From assembly GCA_945871815.1 (NCBI GenBank), contig CAMBXM010000006.1, positions 1-51,513 on the forward strand: a DNA stretch of 51,513 bases, written 5' to 3'. Source of the DNA: Singulisphaera sp. GP187 (GTDB taxonomy: Bacteria > Planctomycetota > UBA1135 > UBA2386). A program made the position numbers and the translations under genes. This document shows positions 1 to 7,583 of this stretch, piece by piece; the stretch's first letter is position 1, and every line of letters starts with the position of its first letter. Below the pieces are notes generated by a model. The model saw nothing but the letters and a program-made list of their open reading frames with translations. It did no database searches and had not been told where the DNA came from.

Positions 1-966
1 GAGAAGCAGGGACTCTCCGTGCTCCGACGACTGCCGCGCGCGGTGTTCACGCACAGCTCCCTCCTCGAACACGAGTACCGCGCTCGCGTCGGCGGTACGG
101 CCTACTGCCTGCCGAACGGCGTCGACTCGACGTTCTTCATGCCAGGCGAACACGCGCGCAGCGCCGGTCTGCCTCTACGTGTCGGCTGGGCTGGCAGCAT
201 CGCCAACTTTGGCGGCGAGATGCGCGGCCTGCCCAACGTCATCGAACCAGCGATTGCGCGCCTCGATGGCGTCGAGCTGCGCATCGCCGCACGCGAGGAG
301 CGCTTGCGGACGCAGGACGAAATGCGCGCCTTCTATCGCGAACTCGATGTCTACGTCTGCGCCAGCCGTGTCGAGGGCACGCCAAATCCCTGCCTCGAAG
401 CAGCCGCCTGCGGCGTGCCCGTGGTCACGACCGCGGTCGGCAACATGCCGGAGCTGATCCGCGACGGCGAGAATGGCTACCTACTGCCGCGCGATGCAGC
501 AGCCTTTGCGTGCGCCTTCGCCAAGCTACGCGACGATCCAGAGCTACGTCTCCGCATGAGCCAAGCCATCCGCGCCACGATCGAACGCGACTGGGACTGG
601 GGCCCGCGAGCCGATGGCTTTGCCCGGATGTTCGATGCTGCGCTCGCAGCGGCGCGCGGCCCGCTCGTCGCCTTGGACCATGTGACCCGCGGCGAACGGA
701 GCCTTGAAACTGCCGATTGGGCCACCGCGAAGGGCGCTTTCTACGACGCCCTCGACGCCGATTCGGGCTGCAGCATCGCGCACGCGCACCTCGCTGTGCT
801 TTGGTGGGACGAAGGCACACCCGATGCAGCGCTGACGGCACTCGGTCATCAGACGGCCGCTGTGCAAATGGCGCGCGATTGCGCGCGCACGCGTGCGCTC
901 GTTGCCGATCTACTGCGCCGCCAGGGCAAACTCGACGCCGCCAACGCACTCGCCGCCGCGCGCTGA
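1..966 (+). CDS. Glycosyltransferase (GT4-like) with C-terminal TPR-like tail, 5' partial
   Basis: The frame is open from the first base, so the N-terminus lies outside the window; a GTG at 19 is in frame but is unlikely to be the true start. The visible part is the C-terminal nucleotide-sugar-binding half of a GT-B glycosyltransferase. It has the segment VGWAGS, then a conserved ASRVEGTPNPCLEAAACG stretch (the E-x7-E-type donor-binding region) and a PVVTTAVGNMPELI loop near bases 361-460. After about base 690 the protein turns into Ala-rich helical repeats (ERSLETADWATAKGAFYDAL, then AHAHLAVLWWDEGTPDAALTAL) that look like TPRs. The same GT-plus-TPR design occurs at 40850 and 42472. The family implies transfer of a sugar from an activated donor, probably in cell-surface glycan synthesis; donor and acceptor cannot be read. 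Confidence 0.88.
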   Translation, partial: EKQGLSVLRRLPRAVFTHSSLLEHEYRARVGGTAYCLPNGVDSTFFMPGEHARSAGLPLRVGWAGSIANFGGEMRGLPNVIEPAIARLDGVELRIAAREERLRTQDEMRAFYRELDVYVCASRVEGTPNPCLEAAACGVPVVTTAVGNMPELIRDGENGYLLPRDAAAFACAFAKLRDDPELRLRMSQAIRATIERDWDWGPRADGFARMFDAALAAARGPLVALDHVTRGERSLETADWATAKGAFYDALDADSGCSIAHAHLAVLWWDEGTPDAALTALGHQTAAVQMARDCARTRALVADLLRRQGKLDAANALAAAR

Positions 967-1052
967 TATCGCGCCACAGCCGGCCAGCAACATCGCGGCG
1001 CAGCAAGCGCAATACTCGGCGCCCGCCATCCCCCGCCCAGCGTCCTCGCGGC

Positions 1053-2885
1053 ATGAGAAGCCCACGCTGCCTCGCGCCTACGCTCAGAGCGACTCTGCTG
1101 CTCGTAGCCCTGTTGCTGTCGCTTCCGGGAAGCGCGCAATCGTTGGCGTGGCAGTTGCCACCACTCGGGTCTGTCGAGTACCGCCGCAACTGCAAGTCAC
1201 ACAGCGGCGTCGCTGAGTCAGCTGCCGCGGCGCACAAGCTCGTGCCGACCGAGGCCGTGCCAGAAAAGTACTTGCCCGACCTCTGGCCAGCGCCATGGCT
1301 TTGCGACGGGGAGCTCGACGCGGATCGCCGCGCGCCGGTCACTCCGGTCCGCGACCTACGCGATGTGCTTCGACGAATCGCACTCGATCTCTCCGTCCAG
1401 AGCAGCGGAACGTGGCAGTTTCCGCGACTCGTGCCCTTTGGCGACGTGATCGTACGCGGACGCATCGGGCCTCGCGGCGACGACGGCATCCAGGACTTCG
1501 AGCTCACGATCGATCGACGTCCAGCAACGCCACTGCCAAGCGACCCGCGCAGTGGTCCGTATGCGCTGACCCAGATGTTCGCCTTCGACGTGAACGGGAC
1601 GATCGCGATTCGTCGCGTTGTCGATGTCGAGCACGGGCTGGTGCGCTCGTTCGAGGCACAGGCGAGTCTTGTGGTGCAAGAGGACAAGAAGCGCTTTCGC
1701 CACATCGTGCTGCAGGACCACTGGGAGCTGATTGCCGTGCGCGACAACCAGGACGCCGACTTTCGCGCACGCGTCGCGGCCGCCGTTCGCAGCGGCTCCC
1801 AATGGGTGCACGAATCGCTGAAAGGAGTCAGCGCCACATGGTTGCGCGATACCGCCGACGACGACTACACGTTTGGCAGCGGCCGACTCGCACTCGCGGT
1901 GTTGACGCTGCTGCACGCCGAAGTGGCGCCCGATGACCCCGTTCTCGCTGCGGCGATGACCGCACTGCAGCGCCGCAAGATCGTCGACACCTACTCGTTG
2001 GCGACGGCGCTGATGGCCTTGTCGCAACGCTATGCCCCAGCCCGCGAGGCCGAGATGGTGCGCTCTGGTGCGGTGGTCCTCCGAGCGGCACGAGACCTAC
2101 CGCCGCGCGAACGCGAACTCGCCCAGAAGTGGCTCGATCGTTTGCTCGACAACCGCGACACCCGCGTCGACCCGGACAAGACCCTGCGCTTTGACTACGA
2201 CGGCGGCAAGCGCTTCGACAACTCGGTGTCGCAGTACGGCCTACTCGGCCTCGACGCTGCTGCGCTGTGCGGATTGCCGATCTCGGACGCCACCTGGAAT
2301 GCGGCAGCTGACCATTTCCTCTCGGTTCAGTGCCCTGCGCGCGGATCGCCCGTAGCGCTGTCGTTGTTGACGCACCGCGAACTGATGCTCGCTGCCGGCG
2401 CCGAACCCGCGTCACGTACTCTGCGTGCAGCACCCCGCGGCTTCTCGTACCAGGCCCCCGACGAGCCGCCGTACGGCAGCCTGACTGCCGCGAGCCTCGC
2501 CGGCATGGTCGTCGCGCGCGCCGGCATGCTGCGCAACGAGCGCGCGCCGCGGCAGCGCTTGCGCGACATGGACGCAGCGATCGAGTCGGCGTTCGCATGG
2601 CTCGGCGCCGAGTTCACGCCACGGGCCAACCCGGGGTTTGTCGGCAAGGCCGACAAGCACTGGTACTACTGGCTCTACAGCCTCGAACGCGCCTGCGAAC
2701 TCGCCGGTATCGCCCGCCTCTGCGGGCGCGATTGGTACTACGAAGGCGCCGTGCAGATCCTGTCGCAACAACAGAAGACCGGCGCGTTCAAGACCGGCGG
2801 CGGCGAGACCATGGGGATCGAGGCCACGTGCCTTGCGATCTTGTTCCTGAAGAAGTCGACGCTGCCCGCGATCACCGGACGCTGA
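1053..2885 (+). CDS. Secreted terpenoid-cyclase-fold (prenyltransferase/squalene-oxidase repeat) protein
   Basis: A 610-residue protein. The ATG at 1053 was chosen because a clear Sec signal follows (charged start, LLLVALLLSLPGSAQS, cleavage near residue 30). The open frame further upstream has no signal and overlaps the previous gene. Residues about 60-190 are a beta-rich region. From about 200 to the end it is all-helical, with recurring stretches such as SQYGLLGLDAAALCG, AWNAAADHFL-type helices and a last WYYEGAVQILSQQQ-GAF motif, typical of the alpha/alpha-toroid of squalene cyclase and prenyltransferase repeats. The DxDDTA catalytic motif of hopene cyclases is not present, so a structural or binding role outside the cytoplasm is more likely than terpene cyclisation. 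It lies 86 bp after the glycosyltransferase and 31 bp before the next gene. Function is inferred from the fold only. Confidence 0.82.
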   Translation: MRSPRCLAPTLRATLLLVALLLSLPGSAQSLAWQLPPLGSVEYRRNCKSHSGVAESAAAAHKLVPTEAVPEKYLPDLWPAPWLCDGELDADRRAPVTPVRDLRDVLRRIALDLSVQSSGTWQFPRLVPFGDVIVRGRIGPRGDDGIQDFELTIDRRPATPLPSDPRSGPYALTQMFAFDVNGTIAIRRVVDVEHGLVRSFEAQASLVVQEDKKRFRHIVLQDHWELIAVRDNQDADFRARVAAAVRSGSQWVHESLKGVSATWLRDTADDDYTFGSGRLALAVLTLLHAEVAPDDPVLAAAMTALQRRKIVDTYSLATALMALSQRYAPAREAEMVRSGAVVLRAARDLPPRERELAQKWLDRLLDNRDTRVDPDKTLRFDYDGGKRFDNSVSQYGLLGLDAAALCGLPISDATWNAAADHFLSVQCPARGSPVALSLLTHRELMLAAGAEPASRTLRAAPRGFSYQAPDEPPYGSLTAASLAGMVVARAGMLRNERAPRQRLRDMDAAIESAFAWLGAEFTPRANPGFVGKADKHWYYWLYSLERACELAGIARLCGRDWYYEGAVQILSQQQKTGAFKTGGGETMGIEATCLAILFLKKSTLPAITGR

Positions 2886-2916
2886 TTTCGCCAGTGGCGC
2901 GAGCGATGATGTCGTC

Positions 2917-3807
2917 ATGAGCCACTTCCTTGATCGTCGCTCCATGCTGGGTGTTTGCGCCGGCGCGCTGTCCCTCACTTCCTTGCCGGCTGCGGTACGC
3001 CCGGTGACCGAATCACCAGCACCGCCGCGTGGCCGCACGCTGAAGCAGTCCGTTGCACGCTGGACCTACGGCAGCACGCCGCTCGACGAACTCTGTGCCC
3101 ACGCCAAGGCCATCGGCCTCGTCGGCATCGACCTGCTGCATCCAGAGGAATGGGCCGTGCCAGCGAAGCACGGGATCATCTGCACGATGTCGTTTTGCCC
3201 CAAGAGCATGCAAATCGGTCGCGGCATGAATCGGCTGGAGAACCACGATCCGTTCGTGAAGGACTGTGCAGACCTGCTGCCGCGCATCGCCGACGCCGGC
3301 ATCGCCAACATGGTCGTTTTCAGCGGCAACCGCGACGGCCAGGATGAAGCGACCGGGATCGCCAACTGCGTTGCGGGCTTTCGGCGCCTCGCGCCGCTCG
3401 CCGAGAAGGCGGGCGTCACGCTGTGCATGGAGTACCTCAACAGCAAGGTCGACCACGCCGACTACGCGTTCGATCGGATGAACTACGGCCTCGAGGTCTG
3501 CAAACAGGTCGGCTCACCGCGCGTGAAGATCCTCTACGATATCTACCACGCTCAGATCATGGAAGGCGATGTCATCCGCACGCTGCGCGACCACATCGAG
3601 CACATCGGTCACTTTCACACGGGCGGAGTGCCCGGCCGAAACGACATCGACGACACCCAAGAGCTTTACTACCCAGCCATCTGCAGAGCGATCCTCGACA
3701 CTGGCTTCGATGGCTTCCTGGCCCACGAGTTCTTGCCGAAGAAGGACGGACTCGCAACGCTGAAACGCTGCGCCGACATCTGCCGCGTCGAGGCGACCGC
3801 GAAGTGA
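2917..3807 (+). CDS. Hydroxypyruvate isomerase-like TIM-barrel protein with twin-arginine signal
   Basis: A 296-residue sugar-phosphate isomerase/epimerase-type barrel. It resembles hydroxypyruvate isomerase (Hyi), which interconverts hydroxypyruvate and tartronate semialdehyde. Metal-ligand candidates are in the expected order: Glu172 in CMEYLNSK, Asp208 in LYDIYH with His211, His234 in GHFHTGG, and Glu271 in AHEFLP. The N-terminus has a twin-arginine stretch, DRRSML, followed by a hydrophobic Ala/Leu run ending near residue 27. This suggests Tat export with a metal already bound; cytoplasmic Hyi enzymes lack it. Many exported barrel proteins of this type in Planctomycetota are annotated as Hyi without proof of substrate, so the specificity is uncertain. 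The gene sits 31 bp after the previous gene and ends 97 bp before a convergent gene, with a terminator hairpin between them. Confidence 0.85.
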   Translation: MSHFLDRRSMLGVCAGALSLTSLPAAVRPVTESPAPPRGRTLKQSVARWTYGSTPLDELCAHAKAIGLVGIDLLHPEEWAVPAKHGIICTMSFCPKSMQIGRGMNRLENHDPFVKDCADLLPRIADAGIANMVVFSGNRDGQDEATGIANCVAGFRRLAPLAEKAGVTLCMEYLNSKVDHADYAFDRMNYGLEVCKQVGSPRVKILYDIYHAQIMEGDVIRTLRDHIEHIGHFHTGGVPGRNDIDDTQELYYPAICRAILDTGFDGFLAHEFLPKKDGLATLKRCADICRVEATAK

Positions 3808-3834
3808 GGGCGAACCGAGCGCCAGAATGCGATA

Positions 3835-3866
3835 GACCCCGATCCGCGCGATCGCGGACCGGGGTC
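3835..3866. terminator. Hairpin terminator between convergent genes
   Basis: A 14-bp stem with one A-C mismatch and a CGAT loop (left arm 3835-3848, right arm 3853-3866), outermost pairs GACCCCG/CGGGGTC. It lies between the stops at 3807 (+) and 3905 (-), so it could serve both genes. There is no clear T tract on either side. Confidence 0.65.
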
Positions 3867-3904
3867 ATGGGCCAAGGCGGTCGTCGCCGACCGCGCCGCC
3901 GGGG

Positions 3905-5836
3905 TCACTGCAAGCGGAACGCGATCGAGCCAGGCGTGCCGCCGAGCGCGGACTCAACCCACACGGTCGTGTCGCCCGCCACCGGCCGGAACGGCGCAGT
4001 GTTGTTCGCTTGCTGCATCGAGAAGACACCGGTCGGATCGACCACGGCCGAGCCAAGACGGCGAGTGCGATCGCCGATGCGACCAAGATACATCGTCACT
4101 GTCTGACCAAGGATCAGGCTCGTAGTACCGGATACGCGCCACGCGACATTCCGTTGGTTGTAGCGAGCGTCGCGCACTGTCACGACGTCTGGCGACGGCA
4201 CCACGATCGGTGGGCCTTGGACATGCACAATGACCGAGTCCGACGAGATCGCGCCGGCGGCGCTGCGCACCGTGAGCGTGAACGACAGGTCGATCTGCGC
4301 ACCGGCCGCAACCGTAGGGGCAAGGAACCCGGGCGCGGAAGTATCTGCACCGAGCAGCGCGACGGCGGCGCCGAGATCCTGGACCCACGCGTAGGTCGCA
4401 ATCGGACCGGTGCTCGCTGCACCGCTCAGACCGACTGCCGTTCCGCTCGGTGCAATGGCGTCCGGCCCCGCATCGGCGACGACCGGCTGAACCACGCCAC
4501 CTGGAACACCGACGCCCTGCACCAGCACCGGAGCCTGATCGACACCACCGTTGCTCGAGCGAACGATCACACTGGTCGGTGGGATCGCGCCAAACGGCAG
4601 ACCGCAGCCACCGCTTGCTACACCTGCACCTCTAGCCACGAGAACCGCCGGCGCGCGACCGGGAATCTCGACGCTGAGAACCGGGCTGGCGACTGCGTCG
4701 CTCGACGAAGCCGTCACGACCAGATCGCCGTTCACCGTGAAGATGGCGGTCTGCACGTTGACCGCGTCGGTGATGGGCCCCTTGGTCCACACGGTCTCAG
4801 GGAAGTCCGTGACATTGGTCACGGAGACCTGCGTCGGGATAGCGGCACCCGCGCCGAGTTCGAGGCGGGTAAAGAAGCTGCCGTTCGCACCCGAGATCAT
4901 GGCCCGAGAGACGCCGCCGGCGGAGGCGACCAGTGCCTGACCTACGGCACTAGAAGCCCAGACGTCGATCACCGTCGCCTGCGCTGAACGCTCGGCGTAG
5001 ACGTGCTCGACCGCAGCACCGAGCCGAGTTGCGACCTGGCCCTGGAGCACAAACGAGTTGAGTTGAGCTCGGCTCGCGCCATTGGCGTTGGCCGGGAACA
5101 GAGTGTTGGCGCCGGGACCCTCGATGCGCACGAAGTTGGTGCCGAACGGGCTACCTTGAACCGCCGTCAGAGTTCCGCCATCGCCGATGAAGGAGCCAGG
5201 GAGGTTGGCGCCGGCGAACCCGGAAGTGGCCAGGAACGAGCCGACGTTGCCCTTCAATGCCAGTGTGAAATCACCCGGCGAACCAATGCCGACATCCCGC
5301 GTGACATTGATCGTGCCCGGCAGCGGACCATCGACGCCAGCAACGAAGCTCTCGACACCGTAGGGATGCGTGATCGTGTAGCTGGCTCCGTCAACGAGTC
5401 CACTGGCTCGGATGCGGATACGGGTGAAGACGATCTGATCGCCCGCAAGCACCGACCCTCCGCCGAATGCCGCCTCGAGCGCACTGAGATAGCTGAAGCT
5501 CGCACCGGCTCCGGTCATCGTGGCCTGGGCGGCGAAGTAGAAGCTCTCGTCCGGCCAGTTGGTCGGAAACGACGGGGGCAGCGCCGGGTCTGGCAGGACC
5601 CAGAAGCAAAGGCCCGGATCCGTGCACAGACCGAGTCGCAGCCCGTTCGCGTCCTCGTAGTACACTGGGTAGCCGCTGGCTGGATCGACCGGACCGACGC
5701 GAGTCAGTCCGACCTGCGGAACTTGGGCGGACGCATGTTCGGCGGGCACAAACACGCTGGTCAGTACGACGGCAGACGTGAAGAGAGCATGGACTAGGCG
5801 CAGGGGACTGCGCGTGTCCGTTCGACGAGTGGACAT
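3905..5836 (-). CDS. Large secreted beta-rich protein with PKD-like domain
   Basis: A 643-residue protein with a Sec signal (LRLVHALFTSAVVLTSVFV, cleavage after ASAQ near residue 38). The mature protein opens with a conserved-looking block, VGPVDPASGYPVYYEDANG, followed by LCTDPGLCFW with a Cys pair that could form a disulfide outside the cell. Residues about 460-545 look like a PKD/Ig-type domain: ADAGPDAIAPSGTAVGLSGA, then TYAWVQDLG, then a strand ending in DSVIVHVQGPP. The last 90 residues form another small beta domain ending in SIAFRLQ. No catalytic motif was found, so an extracellular structural or adhesive role is the simplest guess. The ATG at 5836 has no obvious Shine-Dalgarno sequence; a start at this position is supported by the signal peptide right behind it. 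Confidence 0.8.
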   Translation of the reverse strand: MSTRRTDTRSPLRLVHALFTSAVVLTSVFVPAEHASAQVPQVGLTRVGPVDPASGYPVYYEDANGLRLGLCTDPGLCFWVLPDPALPPSFPTNWPDESFYFAAQATMTGAGASFSYLSALEAAFGGGSVLAGDQIVFTRIRIRASGLVDGASYTITHPYGVESFVAGVDGPLPGTINVTRDVGIGSPGDFTLALKGNVGSFLATSGFAGANLPGSFIGDGGTLTAVQGSPFGTNFVRIEGPGANTLFPANANGASRAQLNSFVLQGQVATRLGAAVEHVYAERSAQATVIDVWASSAVGQALVASAGGVSRAMISGANGSFFTRLELGAGAAIPTQVSVTNVTDFPETVWTKGPITDAVNVQTAIFTVNGDLVVTASSSDAVASPVLSVEIPGRAPAVLVARGAGVASGGCGLPFGAIPPTSVIVRSSNGGVDQAPVLVQGVGVPGGVVQPVVADAGPDAIAPSGTAVGLSGAASTGPIATYAWVQDLGAAVALLGADTSAPGFLAPTVAAGAQIDLSFTLTVRSAAGAISSDSVIVHVQGPPIVVPSPDVVTVRDARYNQRNVAWRVSGTTSLILGQTVTMYLGRIGDRTRRLGSAVVDPTGVFSMQQANNTAPFRPVAGDTTVWVESALGGTPGSIAFRLQ

Positions 5837-6499
5837 GAGAGGAGAGCTAGATGGAGATGCACTCCGCCGGAATAACTGCGGGCCTCGTCAGCTGCACGAC
5901 AGGGCAACTGAGAGATGGCGGTGGCGAGACGACGCGATGGCGAAGTGCGTATCGCATGCTCATTGTCTTGGCCCGCCGCACGGGAACGCGAAAGGCATTG
6001 CCGATATCGCTGTTTGGCGGGCCGTCGATTCTGGTCGAGCCTTCTGCAATGACGCAGGCGCATCGAGGGCCCTGGTCTGATTGCCCATCAATGCACCGGG
6101 GCGCAACCGGCGATGCGACTCACAATGCGCGCGGCACTGCAGTGGTGATGCCGCGCACAGAGAGCGACGGGGATGGTCTTCTTGCTGTCAGAGACCGGCT
6201 CTATGGATCGGGGCGGGTCGAGCGCGATTCGATGAGGCTCGCAGAAGCACCCTCGCTACGGGCAGCCTAGACCACCGATTGCCTCGGCGCGGACTTGGGT
6301 TTCCTCTTCGCGGACTCGGGTTTCCTCTTCGCGGACTTGGGGCAAACGCTCTTGAACAGCCCATGAGTCGAGGATCGTTCTCGAGGATCACACAGCTACC
6401 CGTCGACCCGACACGCCACCGCGCCGCGCCGGCGAGACACGGGAGTTGCGATCCGACGCGCGATCGAGAGTTGTCAGATCGCCCTTCTTGAACCGACCG
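5837..6499. other. 663-bp region without a supportable gene
   Basis: It lies between the divergent-facing start at 5836 (-) and the 3' end of the lipoprotein operon at 6500 (-). Several short frames cross it, but none has a signal, domain or ribosome site that I can defend. It must hold the promoter of the PKD-like gene and the end of the upstream operon. The only distinct structure is the 21-bp tandem repeat at 6288. Confidence 0.6.
6288..6342. repeat. 21-bp direct tandem repeat, about 2.6 copies
   Basis: Units start at 6288, 6309 and 6330. The consensus is cgcggacttgggtttcctct plus a final t. Unit 2 differs by one base (act-c-ggg) and unit 3 is cut short after 13 bases. If read on the minus strand it would encode a PSPRRGN heptad, but no gene is otherwise supported there. 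Confidence 0.9.
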
Positions 6500-7159
6500 C
6501 TACCAGCTCGCGAAGTCGAGCAGGAGGCCAATCCCTGCGCCCACGGCAATGTCGCGACCTTGGTGCCTGCTACCACTGCCGACGATCGCGCCGATACCAG
6601 CGCCCACCACGGTGTTGACCGGGAAGTTGGTTTGCCGACACGACGAACCGTAGCCGTAGATCGGGTTGCCGTAGCCGTCGTAGCCGTAGCCGTAGCCGTA
6701 GCCGTAGCCGTAAGGGGCCACGTAAGGATCGCTGTAGACGGGGCGATCGACATAGACCGTCTGCTGCAGCGGCAGCGGCGCGTTGGTGGTGTCGGCGGCG
6801 CGACGCTCATCTGCGGTCTGCTGCAGCCAAGCCTTGGTCGCCTCTTCGTCAGTCGTCGTCCGCAGGCCGCGCTGCCGCAGCAGGTCGCTAGGCTGCAGCG
6901 ACGAATCGGAACTCGGGGCCAAGTTGCCGCGGGTCTCGGCGGCGCGCCGCTCCGCCACCTCGCCGGCGAGCCACGCCTGCGTCTTCGGGTTGTCGGCGGT
7001 CGGCTGCACTTCGGCGGTCTCGATCGCGCGCGTTGGTAGCTGCCCTTGCGGCAACTGCAAACTGACGCCCGAGGGCGGCGGCACCGCGACGCGCGTGGAG
7101 GTCGATGTGGCAGAGCAGGCGGCTAGAGTCGTCGCGGCGATGAGAAGGATGCGTTGCAT
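6500..7159 (-). CDS. Lipoprotein with internal repeat, Gly-Tyr tract and glycine zipper
   Basis: A 219-residue lipoprotein with lipobox TLAAC (Cys15). Three parts can be seen. First, an internal duplication with a 48-residue offset: AWLAGEVAERRAAET near 62-76 and AWLQQTADERRAADT near 110-124. Second, a Gly-Tyr tract (150-160) coded by five perfect GTAGCC hexamers on the plus strand. Third, a C-terminal glycine zipper with VGAGIG at 185-190 and again at 206-211, of the type found in SlyB/OmpA-linker outer-membrane proteins. It is last in the lpoB operon, 22 bp after the ycfL-like stop, so it probably works with those lipoproteins at the outer membrane or periplasm. I do not know a named family with this combination. 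Confidence 0.83.
   Translation of the reverse strand: MQRILLIAATTLAACSATSTSTRVAVPPPSGVSLQLPQGQLPTRAIETAEVQPTADNPKTQAWLAGEVAERRAAETRGNLAPSSDSSLQPSDLLRQRGLRTTTDEEATKAWLQQTADERRAADTTNAPLPLQQTVYVDRPVYSDPYVAPYGYGYGYGYGYDGYGNPIYGYGSSCRQTNFPVNTVVGAGIGAIVGSGSRHQGRDIAVGAGIGLLLDFASW
6680..6712. repeat. GTAGCC hexamer microsatellite (5 copies) inside the lipoprotein gene
   Basis: Five perfect consecutive copies at 6680-6709 plus a partial GTA, with an earlier single copy at 6671-6676 after a GTC interruption. Read on the minus strand it gives alternating Gly-Tyr. Gain or loss of units keeps the frame, so the tract length could vary between cells without breaking the protein. Confidence 0.92.
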
Positions 7160-7181
7160 GTGCGAGCCTCGCGGGAGCGGG

Positions 7182-7583
7182 TTACTTGTTCCAGCTCAAG
7201 CGCAAGACGAAATCGGCTGCTCGAGGCTGCCGCGAGAGTGCCTCGAAGTTGGACGTCCCACCCGGAGGCAGCAGCAGCACCTGACGATTGGTCTCGTCCG
7301 GCAGCGTTTGCCTCTGGCCATCGAGGAATGCGGCTTGGGCCAGGATCTGAATCGGCTCGTCATCGATGTTCCGGATCGGGACAACAATGCGCAGGAAATC
7401 ACCGGGCTGGATGCGCTCAACCAGCGGGCGGCCAGCGCGAACTACCGCTTGCAGCGAAGCATCGGCGACGACGACCTGGGCGATGGCCTCGGCATCGTCT
7501 TCGATCGCGTAGGCGGCATAAGGCGGAGCGCTGCAAGCGGTGGCGAACAGCGACACGGCAAACGGGAGCAGAAGGGACTTCAT
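7182..7583 (-). CDS. YcfL-like (DUF1425/COG5633-type) lipoprotein
   Basis: A 133-residue lipoprotein with lipobox FATAC (Cys17). The body is a single beta domain: RPLVERIQPGDFLRIVVPIRN, then IQILAQAAFLDGQ, then LLLPPGGTSNFEALS and a final FVLRLSWNK. This matches the layout of the YcfL family, whose gene sits next to lpoB in E. coli. The ATG at 7583 overlaps the previous stop as ATGA, which fixes this start against longer upstream frames and implies translational coupling. Its biochemical role is not established even in E. coli. Placement with LpoB suggests a helper in the same envelope complex. The family call rests on pattern and context. Confidence 0.75.
   Translation of the reverse strand: MKSLLLPFAVSLFATACSAPPYAAYAIEDDAEAIAQVVVADASLQAVVRAGRPLVERIQPGDFLRIVVPIRNIDDEPIQILAQAAFLDGQRQTLPDETNRQVLLLPPGGTSNFEALSRQPRAADFVLRLSWNK

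Noticed and set aside
1053-2885. Squalene-hopene cyclase
   Set aside because: The protein has a signal peptide and lacks the DxDDTA motif; only the fold pattern fits.
5003-5797. A 264-codon frame on the plus strand
   Set aside because: It lies wholly antisense to the PKD-like secreted protein, is rich in Arg/Glu/Asp as expected for a shadow frame in high-GC DNA, and shows no domain.
6288-6342. The 21-bp repeats as a CRISPR array
   Set aside because: Repeats are directly adjacent with no spacers, too few, and no cas genes are present.
6188-6391. A 67-codon minus-strand frame with a PSPRRGN heptad
   Set aside because: No ribosome site, signal or context; the heptad is just the translation of the DNA repeat.
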